Assembly: GCA_017936665.1 (NCBI GenBank)
Contig: JAGBFB010000029.1
Location: 62,001 to 126,000 of the forward strand
Direction: 5' to 3'
Source of the DNA: Spirochaetaceae bacterium
GTDB taxonomy: Bacteria > Spirochaetota > Spirochaetia > Treponematales > Treponemataceae
DNA length: 64,000 nt
Below the pieces are notes generated by a model, which was not told where the DNA came from, ran no database searches, and saw nothing but the letters and a program-made list of their open reading frames with translations. Made by a program: the position numbers and the translations under genes. Shown here piece by piece: positions 42,023 through 51,311 of this stretch (position 1 is its first letter; each line of letters begins with the position of its first letter).

Positions 42023-43186
42023 TTAATAAAGTACTTGTTCTAAATCAACTGTTAAAAATCCAGTGCGACCAACTTCGTAAAAAAGTTTTTCTTCCCAGGC
42101 TACATATAAAATATTTTTTTCCACAGCGATTGTTCCGTAAGAAAATCCCATTGGCAATTTAGGTAATCTAAAAGCAACGGTTTTTCCGTTATTTACAACA
42201 TATTTATCTTGAACTGAGCCTTCAAAAAAACTTGTTCCATCTGTAAAAATTGCAAGGGAAAAAGTGTCATTCAATAAAACTTGGGCTTCCATTAGCGTTG
42301 CTTCTTCTGACTTACTTAGGGATTTTTTTATGTAACTTGATTTTATTCCTAAATTAGGTTCTGCAACTTCAATAAAATATTCAAAATTTTGTGGCAACCT
42401 TGTCATCAAAGATTTTACTCTTTCTGGTGCTTGATTAAAATTTTTAGGAAGAAGTTTTGAACGATATTCACCTTCTGAAATTTCTGTAGTGGTAATTACA
42501 TTTTTTCTTTTATTTGGTTCTGTGTTAATTAAAGATTCATAGGAAGAAAAACTTAGGTATTCAAATTCTTTTTTTGAGTTATCCGCTGATTTTAAAGTGA
42601 TAGTCCATTCTGAATCATTGTAAATTACATCCGAAACTTCTATCCCACTGGAATAATCTAAATCTTCTGTAAAAAGCAAGGGCATGAATACTGAACTATC
42701 TGGATGAAATTGCACTAAAAAAGGATGATTAGACTTTGTTTCCATAGAGTTAAATTCTGGATTTTTATAAACATGAAAAACTGGAATTCCGTCTAAACTC
42801 ATCATATTATCAACTGTTAGGTTTGCAAAAAATTCGCTATTAATTGCAAGTTTTGCATGATTTTCATTTTGAGGCTCGCAATATAAAAGTCCTAATTTGT
42901 TTACAGTTAAAAAACTTTCTGTTCCAATTGTAATTCCACTTGAAATTCTTATAGATTCAGTCCAAGGTTTTAATAAAACTTGTGGAGCTTTTTGAGGCAC
43001 TGAAACTTGCTTAAATCCATCGTAGGTAAAATAATACCACTTGTGGCTTTTTTTTGGGATAGGTTTAATTTCTGGCATTTGTGTTTCAACAACGACATCA
43101 GAAATTTTTGCAGAATTTTTTAAGTTACAACCAAAGCTAAACAAAATAAATATAAATAAAGTTAAAACTAATAATTTTCTTTTCAT
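42023..43186 (-). CDS. Hypothetical lipoprotein, 387 aa
   Basis: ATG 43186 gives a lipoprotein signal peptide (LLVLTLFIFILFSFGC, Cys20); an earlier in-frame TTG at 43222 would place the hydrophobic core too deep. The mature protein is beta-rich, with no named domain (WYYFTYDGFKQVS, LGLLYCEPQNENHAKL). It precedes, in the same orientation as, the short lipoprotein gene at 43228-43773, which lies upstream in the transcript by 41 bp. Such treponemal orphans are often outer-membrane-associated. Confidence 0.75.
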   Translation of the reverse strand: MKRKLLVLTLFIFILFSFGCNLKNSAKISDVVVETQMPEIKPIPKKSHKWYYFTYDGFKQVSVPQKAPQVLLKPWTESIRISSGITIGTESFLTVNKLGLLYCEPQNENHAKLAINSEFFANLTVDNMMSLDGIPVFHVYKNPEFNSMETKSNHPFLVQFHPDSSVFMPLLFTEDLDYSSGIEVSDVIYNDSEWTITLKSADNSKKEFEYLSFSSYESLINTEPNKRKNVITTTEISEGEYRSKLLPKNFNQAPERVKSLMTRLPQNFEYFIEVAEPNLGIKSSYIKKSLSKSEEATLMEAQVLLNDTFSLAIFTDGTSFFEGSVQDKYVVNNGKTVAFRLPKLPMGFSYGTIAVEKNILYVAWEEKLFYEVGRTGFLTVDLEQVLY

Positions 43187-43227
43187 TATATATAGTTTAC
43201 ATTTGCTTTGGTTTTGTTGCAAGTAAA

Positions 43228-43773
43228 TTATTCTTTTAGTTTTAATGAATAAACAGAAAATTGATTTGTTGCAATATCATTACAAATTAAATCAGAATTT
43301 AACAAAAATGGATTTTCAAATTTCAAAATGTTTTCGTAGAATTTGTTCCAATTAAAGTAATTGCAAAATTCAGCTGTTTTTTGAGAATTTTCAAAACTAC
43401 AATTCATCAATTTTTGATAAATGAAAGCACAAAAACTACTGTGAACAGAAAAGTCCTGTGCAATAGGATACAACATTCCAGAATTGGCATAATCTAAAGA
43501 GTCTGTTTCAAAATAAATCAAAACTGCAACGATGTTTCCTTTTGAATTTTGTAATTCTAAAATCTGTGTTTCTGAATCAAATTCTATTTTTTGCAAGTTA
43601 AAATTTTTATCAAAATAAGTTATAAAACCACTTTTTTGTAAAAGATTTTCACTTCTTGTAGAAACTTCATAAAAGGCTTTTTCTATATCCACAACAAATT
43701 TTACTTCTTGTGAACAAGAAAACATCAAACTTAAAATAAATGAAAGTGCTAAATAAAAATATCCTTTAATCAT
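43228..43773 (-). CDS. Hypothetical lipoprotein, 181 aa
   Basis: The start at ATG 43773 yields a lipoprotein signal peptide (LALSFILSLMFSC, Cys19); the longer frame to 43842 would add a non-signal extension rich in Phe. The mature protein has no recognised family (FVVDIEKAFYEVSTRSENL, FSVHSSFCAFIYQK). It probably forms a two-gene operon with the 387-aa lipoprotein downstream. It is divergent from the DEAD-box helicase. Confidence 0.7.
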   Translation of the reverse strand: MIKGYFYLALSFILSLMFSCSQEVKFVVDIEKAFYEVSTRSENLLQKSGFITYFDKNFNLQKIEFDSETQILELQNSKGNIVAVLIYFETDSLDYANSGMLYPIAQDFSVHSSFCAFIYQKLMNCSFENSQKTAEFCNYFNWNKFYENILKFENPFLLNSDLICNDIATNQFSVYSLKLKE

Positions 43774-43826
43774 AACTTTATTATAGAAATAAAATTGCAT
43801 TTTTTTATAAAAACAGACAAAAAAAG

Positions 43827-43855
43827 TTGAAAAAAAAATCAAAATTCTATATAGT
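43827..43855 (+). promoter_or_regulatory. Promoter of the DEAD-box helicase gene
   Basis: TTGAAA (43827-43832) and TATAGT (43850-43855) are 17 bp apart. The predicted leader is about 78 nt, long enough for cold-responsive control, but I see no named element in it. Confidence 0.6.
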
Positions 43856-43939
43856 AGATTTTAAGTTTTGCGAAAAAATGCAATAAAAGTATAAGAATAG
43901 CAAATTTTTCAAAAATAAATACAATCAAAGTAGGATTAA

Positions 43940-45790
43940 ATGGAAAATATCTCTTTTGAAGACTTATGTCTTGATGAAGCAACTTTAAAAGCAGTAGAAA
44001 AAAAAGGTTTTGAAACTCCTTCTCCAATTCAGATTTTAGCAATTCCTCGATTATTAAATGGGGATGCAAATCTCATTGCAAAAGCTCGTACTGGAACAGG
44101 AAAAACTGCCGCCTTTGGACTTCCTCTTGTGCAAAAAATTCGTGAAGACAAAGGTTTTACTCAAGCCTTAATTTTAACTCCTACAAGAGAACTTTGTTTG
44201 CAAGTTTGCAAGGAAATTCAGTCTTTTTCTTCTGATAACTTTCCAAGAATGGCTGCTGTTTACGGTGGTCAATCTATGGGTGAACAAATTCGTGCTCTAA
44301 AAAAAGGTGTGGAAATCGTTGTTGGAACTCCAGGTCGTGTAAAAGATCACATTGAAAGAGGAACTCTAAAATTAGAAAATATCAGTTATTTTATCTTAGA
44401 TGAAGCAGATGAAATGCTTGATATGGGATTCATAGAAGATATAGAAGAAATTTTTGGTCATGCAAATCCTGAAAGTAGAGTTTTGCTTTTTTCTGCCACA
44501 ATGCCACCGCAAATTTTAAAAATTGCCAGCGAATTTATGGGCGAGTATGAAATTATTGAAGAAGAAAAACGTCCTGAAGAACCGCTTTTAACAGAACAGC
44601 GTTATTGGGTTGTTCGTGAAAACGAAAAAATTGAAGCTTTAGTTAGATTGATTGATATTTCTCCGGATTTTTATGGATTAGTGTTTACTCAAACAAAGGT
44701 TGATGCAGATTCAGTTTGCAAACAACTTGATGAAAAAGGCTACGAAGTTGCAGCTTTACATGGTGATATTCCACAGAATCAGCGAGAAAAAATTTTATAT
44801 CGCTTTAGAAATAAAAAAACAAGAATTTTGGTTGCAACTGATGTGGCTGCTCGTGGTATTGATATTGAAGGTTTAACTCATGTTGTAAATTATGCCCTTC
44901 CTTTTGATGTTCCAACTTATGTTCATCGTATTGGTCGAACTGGTCGTGCAGGTGCAAAGGGACTTGCTTTTACTTTTGTTCGCCCTGAAGAAAGAAGAAA
45001 ATTAGAATTTATCAAGCAAGCAGCTTTTAAATCAACAAAAGGAAAACTTACAGAAGAACAAATTCCATCTGTAAACGAAGTTCTTAAAATTAAAGAAAAA
45101 AAACTTTTTGAACAAATGCAAAATCAACTTTCACTTTTAAATGAAGATTTATCAGATGAAAGTGAAAATCAAAAGTCAAAAGAAAACTCAACTTTTGAAA
45201 AAATGGCTCAAATTTTATGTGAAGAACGAAATCCTATGGAAGTTCTTTCTGAAGTTTTAGCTTTAAGTTATGGAAAATCTCTTGATCCTAGCCGTTATGG
45301 TGAAATTACGCCTTTAAAAGTTTTTAATCAAGGCAGACAAATTCGTCTTTATGTTCAACTTGGAAGAAAAGATGGATATTCACCAAAGGATATTGCTAAC
45401 TATTTTAGTAAATTGCTAAAAATTCCACAGAGAATGGTTGATAGAATTGATTTATCCGAAAAATTTGTTTTAGTTAGTTTGCCTTATCAAGCAGGAATGG
45501 ATTTACTTGCTCGTGCCAAAAAAGACAAATCTTTACCGTCAATGCACATTGACAGCAAAGAATCTCAAGCAATCTACAAATCTGAAAAAGAAAGAAGTCG
45601 TAGAGGTCGTTTTGAAGATTCTTCAAGAAGAAGTGGCAGAAAATCTGGTGATTCTTACAAAGATGGAAGAAAATCAAAAAGAGAAAAATCTGAAGGAAAG
45701 AAAAAATCAGGTTTTACTGGTAAACGAGAAAGTGGGTCAAAACCTATTCACACAAGTAAAACAAGCAACGCTTCTTTGTACAAAAAATAA
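43940..45790 (+). CDS. deaD: DEAD-box ATP-dependent RNA helicase with DbpA-type RNA-binding domain
   Basis: The 616-aa protein carries the Q motif (FETPSPIQILAIP), motif I ARTGTGKT, DEAD (LDEADEMLDMGF), SAT, and motif VI HRIGRTGRAG. Residues 455-535 form a DbpA/CsdA-type RNA-binding domain, and the tail is basic (SRRGRFEDSSRRSGRK). It unwinds RNA duplexes in ribosome assembly or mRNA decay. CsdA/DeaD is the closest match by length (629 aa in E. coli), but DbpA-like substrate choice is possible. ATG 43940 has AGGA upstream. Confidence 0.9.
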   Translation: MENISFEDLCLDEATLKAVEKKGFETPSPIQILAIPRLLNGDANLIAKARTGTGKTAAFGLPLVQKIREDKGFTQALILTPTRELCLQVCKEIQSFSSDNFPRMAAVYGGQSMGEQIRALKKGVEIVVGTPGRVKDHIERGTLKLENISYFILDEADEMLDMGFIEDIEEIFGHANPESRVLLFSATMPPQILKIASEFMGEYEIIEEEKRPEEPLLTEQRYWVVRENEKIEALVRLIDISPDFYGLVFTQTKVDADSVCKQLDEKGYEVAALHGDIPQNQREKILYRFRNKKTRILVATDVAARGIDIEGLTHVVNYALPFDVPTYVHRIGRTGRAGAKGLAFTFVRPEERRKLEFIKQAAFKSTKGKLTEEQIPSVNEVLKIKEKKLFEQMQNQLSLLNEDLSDESENQKSKENSTFEKMAQILCEERNPMEVLSEVLALSYGKSLDPSRYGEITPLKVFNQGRQIRLYVQLGRKDGYSPKDIANYFSKLLKIPQRMVDRIDLSEKFVLVSLPYQAGMDLLARAKKDKSLPSMHIDSKESQAIYKSEKERSRRGRFEDSSRRSGRKSGDSYKDGRKSKREKSEGKKKSGFTGKRESGSKPIHTSKTSNASLYKK

Positions 45791-45840
45791 ATTTGTGAAA
45801 AGTAAAAATCTTGTGGTGTAGATTCAAATAATTCTCATCG

Positions 45841-45912
45841 TGTCATCCCGAATTTATTTCGGGATCTATTTACTTTGTGTAATAGAGATGCTGAAACAAG
45901 TTCAGCATGACA
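45841..45912. repeat. Repeat C, copy 2
   Basis: TGTCATCCCGAATTTATTTC begins the element, which ends in GTTCAGCATGACA-type sequence. The arms CCCGAA/TTCGGG and CTGAA/TTCAG form two hairpins, and the ends TGTCAT/ATGACA are inverted. It fills most of the gap between the helicase and murD stops. Copy 1 is 39086-39158. Confidence 0.75.
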
Positions 45913-45960
45913 GAACTATTTTTGTAGATGATGAAAATATATTCAGCATGATTTCAAATT

Positions 45961-47397
45961 TTAGTTAAAATTTTGAGTAACTGCTTTTTTGTATTTTTCA
46001 CCTCGGTCAAATTCATTGTTGAACATTCCAAATGATGTTGCTCCCGGAGTGAAAACTACAATTCCATCTTCACAACTTGAATCAATTTCAGATTTTGCTT
46101 GTTGTAATAAATCTTGCAAGTTTTGATATGGACCAAAATATTCAATTTTTCTTTCTTGCAACATAGGAATAAGTTTGTCAGTTCCTGTACCTGAAAGTAA
46201 AAATAGTTTTTTTGCTTTATGAGCATTTTCTGCTAAAGGTAAAAAAGCTAGTTCTTTGTCAGTGCCACCACAGATTGCAAAAACATTTGTTTTGAAAGAA
46301 GAAATTGCAGCGGCAGCGGCTTCTGGAACGGTTGCTGCTGAATCATTGTAAAAGATAAAATTTTTTCCAGTTGAATTTTTATACTCATAAAAATATTCTA
46401 ATCTGTGATGAATACCTTTATATTCAGAAAGGATTTTACAAATTTTTTCTGAAGGAACTTTCATAATTGACATTACAATGGCGGCATTCAATAAATTTTC
46501 TTTCATGTGATGACCTGGTACCAAAGTTTTGTCTAAAACTAATTTATTTTCTATCCAGCCCTTGTCATGTTCATCTAAAATTCCGTAGGCATTTTTACAA
46601 AATTCAGTTGAACTTGAATATCGTAAAATTTTTGCTTTGGATTCACTAGAAAAAATGTTTCCCCAATTATCATCGGAAGTAAAAATAGAAAAACAATTTT
46701 CATCTTGGTCGCCATAAATCAGTTTTTTATCGGCAACATAGTTTTCCATATTTCCGTACCAGTTTTGATGGTCTGGTACAATTTTTGTTATCAAACTGAT
46801 ATATGGTTTTAAAAGTTTTCGTCCTCGTAAGTCTGCTAATTGCCAACTAGAAAGTTCTAGTACAACTGGAGTATCTTCATTTGTTTTTTCTAAAAATGTT
46901 AAAGGACTTACAGTTATGTTTCCTCCTAAGAAAGTTGTAAATCCTGCTTGGCTTAACCCAAAGTGAATTGCACTTACTGTTGATGATTTTCCTTTACTTC
47001 CTGTAACTGCAATTATCGGAGCCTTTGTAAAATGCAAAAACATAGAAATATCTGTTTCAATTTGTTTTGCTTCTGCTAAAAATTTATTTCCTTCTATTTT
47101 TACACCTGGATTTTTTATAACTACATCTGCATTTTTAAAATCTTCAATATTGTGACAACCTAAAGTGTATTTGATTTTTGAAGTATCAAGAGAAGAATCA
47201 TTTTCTAAAGATTTAATTGTTGATTCTAACTGTTCTTTTGTTTTCATATCGGTGATGGTAACATTGGCACCATGTCTTAATAAAAATCTAACAGTTGCTT
47301 CTCCACCACCGTTTAAGCCTAAACCCATTACTGTTACATTTTTGTTTTTTATATCTTCAAGTGTTTCAAATGCTGGTTTATCAGAATAAAAATACAT
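45961..47397 (-). CDS. murD: UDP-N-acetylmuramoylalanine--D-glutamate ligase
   Basis: The 478-aa Mur ligase adds D-Glu to UDP-MurNAc-L-Ala in the cytoplasm. The N-terminal domain binds UDP (NVTVMGLGLNGGGEATVRFL). The ATP loop is AVTGSKGKSST, followed by metal- and substrate-binding motifs ELSSWQL and NDSAATVPEA, the last typical of MurD. Length is slightly above E. coli MurD (438 aa). It is the last gene of a murE-ddl-dapF-like-murD operon, 27 bp after the DapF-like gene. Confidence 0.93.
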   Translation of the reverse strand: MYFYSDKPAFETLEDIKNKNVTVMGLGLNGGGEATVRFLLRHGANVTITDMKTKEQLESTIKSLENDSSLDTSKIKYTLGCHNIEDFKNADVVIKNPGVKIEGNKFLAEAKQIETDISMFLHFTKAPIIAVTGSKGKSSTVSAIHFGLSQAGFTTFLGGNITVSPLTFLEKTNEDTPVVLELSSWQLADLRGRKLLKPYISLITKIVPDHQNWYGNMENYVADKKLIYGDQDENCFSIFTSDDNWGNIFSSESKAKILRYSSSTEFCKNAYGILDEHDKGWIENKLVLDKTLVPGHHMKENLLNAAIVMSIMKVPSEKICKILSEYKGIHHRLEYFYEYKNSTGKNFIFYNDSAATVPEAAAAAISSFKTNVFAICGGTDKELAFLPLAENAHKAKKLFLLSGTGTDKLIPMLQERKIEYFGPYQNLQDLLQQAKSEIDSSCEDGIVVFTPGATSFGMFNNEFDRGEKYKKAVTQNFN

Positions 47398-47424
47398 GAT
47401 GTTTTTCCTTATGTAATTGAAAAT

Positions 47425-48306
47425 TTAATATTCAAAAAATCCTTCAAAAAGATATCCTCCAGAAGCGATAGCTCTCAAGGAATTTTCTTGTGTGTCCCAA
47501 AGTATAGTGATTTTTTTAGAATCATCCGTATCTTTTACTAAAAGATTTTGTTCTTCAAATAAAGATTTGTTTCCTTGAGTGAAAACACAAACTGCTCCAT
47601 TGTTGGATGTTCCCGAAATTACTGATGAAATTAAAGCAGCAGCAGCACTTGCACAGGAAGTATTTTCGCCTCGTTTTATTGTTCGTATACACAAGGTTTC
47701 TTTTGTAACTGCCTGAGAATATGTTAAAAAAATTTTTTGTGGTTTAAATATTTCTTGTAGTTTTGTGTAAAGCAAAAAGAAAGGTTTTGAAGAAAGAGTT
47801 TTAGGCGAAGTTACCAAAATGTCTGATAAAATATGAATTCCTGCCATCTTGATTTTGTGCTGGTCAATTTCGATGGTTTCCATAATTGATGTGCTTTCTG
47901 AATTGATGATTTTTCCAGAGGAAAATGAAAAAGCACTTCCTAAAACAACTTCAAATTCTCTTGAAGAAATTACTTTAAGAATTTTTTCGCCTTTCAAAGT
48001 GTTGAATTTTAATTCATAATCCCCATTAGAATTTTTTGTCATTCGGCCTGAATCGAAGGCATACCGAGCTGTACAAAAAAGTGCATCGTAAAAATCGGCA
48101 CATTCTGTTCCATCTGGACGATAAACTCTTACATTATTTTGCTCATCTAAAAAAATACAACCTGAAGAGCCAACGCCGTATCTTCTGTTACAAATTGATT
48201 TAGAAAATTCAGGATAATCTTTTATTGCTAATTGTTTTTCGCTTTCTGTATCAATGAGAATAAAAGAATTTCCACCTAAATGTAATTTGTAAAAATGTAT
48301 ACGCAT
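47425..48306 (-). CDS. Diaminopimelate-epimerase-like protein with degenerate active site
   Basis: The 293-aa protein has the two-lobed DapF layout: FYKLHLGGNSFILID at the start, RYGVGSSGCIFLD, YRPDGTECADFYDALF, and IKRGENTSCASAAAALIS. In DapF the two catalytic Cys lie in MCGNG-type and ACGTG-type motifs. Here the first motif is gone (ADFYDALFC) and the second reads SCASA, so only one Cys position remains. Treponemal peptidoglycan is usually described as containing ornithine, not DAP. The product may be a different racemase/epimerase or an inactive relic. It lies between ddl and murD. Confidence 0.65.
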   Translation of the reverse strand: MRIHFYKLHLGGNSFILIDTESEKQLAIKDYPEFSKSICNRRYGVGSSGCIFLDEQNNVRVYRPDGTECADFYDALFCTARYAFDSGRMTKNSNGDYELKFNTLKGEKILKVISSREFEVVLGSAFSFSSGKIINSESTSIMETIEIDQHKIKMAGIHILSDILVTSPKTLSSKPFFLLYTKLQEIFKPQKIFLTYSQAVTKETLCIRTIKRGENTSCASAAAALISSVISGTSNNGAVCVFTQGNKSLFEEQNLLVKDTDDSKKITILWDTQENSLRAIASGGYLFEGFFEY

Positions 48307-48322
48307 TTGTTTTTCCTAATTT

Positions 48323-49432
48323 TTATCTACTTGTTAAAAGTTCTCGTTTTTTTTCAAAGCGATTTATTCCAAGTTGCAAAACTTCTTCTATTAAGTCTGC
48401 GTATTTTAGACCAGCGGCTTCACACATTTTTGGAAACATACTAATAGAAGTAAATCCTGGCATTGTGTTAATTTCATTTAACATAAGTTTTCCACTGTTT
48501 TTATCTAAGAAAAAATCTACTCTTGAAAGTCCTGAAGCATCTAAACTTTTGTATGCTTGAACTGCAATAGTTTGAACTTGTTTTATTGTTTCTTCATCTA
48601 AGTTTGCAGGAATTAAAAGAGAAGCTCCGTTTGGATCTGTATATTTTGCGTCATAATCATAAAATTCATGAGTTGGAGCAATTTCACCTGGAATATATGC
48701 CACAGGATTATCGTTTCCTGTAACGGAACATTCAATTTCCCGTGCGTTAACACATTCTTCTATTAAAATCTTATCATCCCACTTGAATGCTTCTAAAATA
48801 GCTTTTTCTAAACTTGTTTTATCACTTGCTTTTGATGCTCCTACAGAACTTCCAGCACAACAAGGTTTTACAAAAACATTGTATCCAAATTTAGAATTTA
48901 CTTGTTCAAGCAAATTTTCAAATTCAGTTTTATCTTCTGATTGATATTTTTTTGCACAAATGTATGGAACAATAGGAAGATTTGCGTTTTCCCAAATTTG
49001 TTTTGTTTTTTCTTTGTCCATTGTAAGTGAACTTGCCATTGTTCCACAACCAACATAAGGAAGTTCTGCCATTTCAAAAAGACCTTGAATTGTTCCGTCT
49101 TCACCAAAGGTTCCATGCAAAACAGGAAAAACAATATCTGTGTAAAGATTGATATATTTTCCATTGTTTTCAACTTGAATTGCGTTTTGTTTTGAGCCAC
49201 CAGGTACAATTACAACAGGATATTTTTCTTTGATTTGCAACGATGCAGTTTTATCTTTTTTTATTCGTTGAAGTTCGCTATCTTCTTGATAAAACCATTT
49301 TCCTTCTTTTGTAATTCCAATAAGATTTATGCTATGTTTTGAAAAATCTATATTTCTTGCCACTGAGGCTGCTGAAACTAAAGAAACTTCGTGTTCTCCT
49401 GATTTTCCGCCATATAAAATTGTAATTTTCAT
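48323..49432 (-). CDS. ddl: D-alanine--D-alanine ligase
   Basis: The 369-aa ATP-grasp enzyme joins two D-Ala for the peptidoglycan stem. Visible motifs are YGGKSGEHEVSL, HGTFGEDGTIQGLFE, VKPCCAGSSVGASK and LMLNEINTMPGFTSISMFPK, which include the ATP and D-Ala sites. The GEHEVS and longer length fit the D-Ala-D-Ala type. It lies 3 bp after murE and 17 bp before the dapF-like gene. E. coli Ddl enzymes are shorter (306-364 aa). Confidence 0.95.
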   Translation of the reverse strand: MKITILYGGKSGEHEVSLVSAASVARNIDFSKHSINLIGITKEGKWFYQEDSELQRIKKDKTASLQIKEKYPVVIVPGGSKQNAIQVENNGKYINLYTDIVFPVLHGTFGEDGTIQGLFEMAELPYVGCGTMASSLTMDKEKTKQIWENANLPIVPYICAKKYQSEDKTEFENLLEQVNSKFGYNVFVKPCCAGSSVGASKASDKTSLEKAILEAFKWDDKILIEECVNAREIECSVTGNDNPVAYIPGEIAPTHEFYDYDAKYTDPNGASLLIPANLDEETIKQVQTIAVQAYKSLDASGLSRVDFFLDKNSGKLMLNEINTMPGFTSISMFPKMCEAAGLKYADLIEEVLQLGINRFEKKRELLTSR

Positions 49433-49435
49433 AAA

Positions 49436-51082
49436 TTAATACCCCATTTCTTTTAATGCGTTTTCTGCCTCAGAAATTTCGTCATAAGGCATTACAAAAT
49501 CTTTGTAAATAATTGAATTTTCGTGGGCTTTTCCTAAAAGTAACACAATGTCATCTTTTTTGCATAAGGAAAATGCTTTTCGAATTGCTTTTTTTCTATC
49601 TGGAATGATGAAAAGGCGTTCTTCTCGTTTTAGATAATTTCCGTTTTCATCTTTGCAACCTTCTGCAATCATTTCTAATAATTCTACTGAATCTTCGCCA
49701 CGAGGGTCTTCATCAGCAAGGATAACAATATCACACCATTTTGATGCAATTTGTCCTTGAACGCTACGTTTTTTTGTGTCCCTTTCTCCACCACTTCCAA
49801 ACAAACTGATAATTTTTCCTTTACAGCGTTTCCTTAATGGAGGGAAAATCGTTTCAAAAGATGATGGAGTGTGAGCATAATCAACGATAACTTCAAAATC
49901 TTGTCCTAAATCTACAGTGGTCATTCTTCCTTTTACAGGAATTAAATTTGTAGTTTGCTCAAGAACTTTTGAAAATTCAGTTTTAGTTAATTTTGAAACT
50001 AACATTGAAGATGCTAGTGCGTTGTAAATATTAAAAGTTCCTGTAAAATTTAATTTTAATTGATTTTCATTCTGATTAAATTCAGAATTTGTGTTATTTA
50101 CTAATTTACAAGAACAAGTTTTACTACTGGAATTTACATCAGTTGCTTGAATAAACCCTGAATAGTTTTCTTCTGAAAAATCTGTTTGAGTTGAATTATC
50201 TTGCTTGTTTCCTGCACAACCTGGAGCAGAAAATCCAAAAACTTTTGACTTTGTTGCTTGTATAAAATATTGACTGCTAGAATCCTCAAGATTTACTAAG
50301 CCAAAAGGAGTAAAATCCATTTTTCCTGTGGTTAAATTTTTTGTGTGACTGAATTTATCTAAGGCTCTAAAAAGATTTGCTTTATCTGATTTATATTGTT
50401 GGTGGGTTCCATGAAATTCTAGATGTTCATGAGTTACATTCATCATTGCAACTGCGTCAAAAGCTACATCTCCTAGTCTGTTTGTTTTTACAGAAAGCCC
50501 ATGGGAAGATGATTCTACAACTGCGTATTCGCAGCCATTTTGCAACATTTGATAAAGTTTTTCTTGAATAATTGGGGCTTCTGGTGTTGTTTGATGTTCA
50601 GGATTATCGATAGCTTCTTCTCCAAGGGAATATTGCACTGTAGAAATAAAACCTGCTTTTTTTCCTACAAGGCGTAAAAGTTGCCAAGTAAAAAATACAG
50701 TAGAACTTTTGCCTTCTGTTCCTGTAATTCCGATAATTCCCATTTTTGAAGAAGGACTATCATAAAATTCATCAGCTATTGGTGACATTGCAAATCGGCT
50801 ATCTTTTACATTTATGAAAATACATTTTTTCTGTTCACTAAGTTTTTTTGCATCTTCTGGAAGTTCATCTTGATAAATTACTGCAACTGCTCCTAGTTCT
50901 ATGGCCTTGCAAATAAATTTATTCCCATGAACATGAGTTCCTGGAAGGGCAAAAAATAAGGAACCAGATTTAACTTGTCGTGTATCAAAAACTAAAGAAG
51001 ATATTTTTATATCTGTATCAACTTTCCCGTCTATCTTAATGTAATCAATTTTTGAAAGTAACTGTGTTAATATTTTCTCCAT
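49436..51082 (-). CDS. murE: UDP-N-acetylmuramoyl-tripeptide synthetase (MurE)
   Basis: The 548-aa Mur ligase adds the third, diamino residue to UDP-MurNAc-L-Ala-D-Glu. It has SLVFDTRQVKSGSLFFALPG, the ATP loop ITGTEGKSS, and the substrate motif near residue 475 reads DEDPRGED. DAP-adding enzymes have DNPR there. I recall the Thermotoga enzyme, which adds lysine, having DDPR, so EDPR fits a non-DAP substrate such as ornithine. An insertion of about 55 residues (around 275-330) rich in Cys/Asn is unusual. First gene of the cell-wall operon. Confidence 0.92.
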   Translation of the reverse strand: MEKILTQLLSKIDYIKIDGKVDTDIKISSLVFDTRQVKSGSLFFALPGTHVHGNKFICKAIELGAVAVIYQDELPEDAKKLSEQKKCIFINVKDSRFAMSPIADEFYDSPSSKMGIIGITGTEGKSSTVFFTWQLLRLVGKKAGFISTVQYSLGEEAIDNPEHQTTPEAPIIQEKLYQMLQNGCEYAVVESSSHGLSVKTNRLGDVAFDAVAMMNVTHEHLEFHGTHQQYKSDKANLFRALDKFSHTKNLTTGKMDFTPFGLVNLEDSSSQYFIQATKSKVFGFSAPGCAGNKQDNSTQTDFSEENYSGFIQATDVNSSSKTCSCKLVNNTNSEFNQNENQLKLNFTGTFNIYNALASSMLVSKLTKTEFSKVLEQTTNLIPVKGRMTTVDLGQDFEVIVDYAHTPSSFETIFPPLRKRCKGKIISLFGSGGERDTKKRSVQGQIASKWCDIVILADEDPRGEDSVELLEMIAEGCKDENGNYLKREERLFIIPDRKKAIRKAFSLCKKDDIVLLLGKAHENSIIYKDFVMPYDEISEAENALKEMGY

Positions 51083-51176
51083 AGTCTACGATTTTATACT
51101 TAATTACACATCCGTTCAAGTGGCAAAATAAAAGTGTAATTGATTTTTGGAAAGGGAGTTTGGGAGAAAATAGCTC

Positions 51177-51205
51177 TTGCAAAAGTAGTAAAGTGAGTGT
51201 ATATT
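51177..51205 (+). promoter_or_regulatory. Promoter of the candidate antisense RNA
   Basis: TTGCAA (51177-51182) and TATATT (51200-51205) are 17 bp apart, giving a plus-strand start near 51212. Confidence 0.5.
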
Positions 51206-51211
51206 AAAAGA

Positions 51212-51306
51212 AAGGAAACGCCTAAAATTCTTTGGTCGTCTCCACTGATTGCTTTTAAAAAGCTGCCACGAAAACGGTCAATTATTTAAGTGGCGGCTTT
51301 TATTTT
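51212..51306 (+). ncRNA. Candidate antisense antitoxin RNA converging on the 32-aa peptide gene
   Basis: A promoter ends at 51205. The predicted RNA begins with GGAAACGCC (51214) and ends in a hairpin, AAAGCTGCCAC (51259-51269) with GTGGCGGCTTT (51290-51300), followed by TATTTT. The hairpin also terminates the opposite transcript, so about 50 nt of the two RNAs are complementary. CGCCTAAA occurs at 51219-51226 and again at 51471-51478 as a direct repeat, so the 5' regions of the two RNAs can also pair. This is the par/Fst type I architecture. Confidence 0.45.
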
Positions 51307-51311
51307 CTCTT

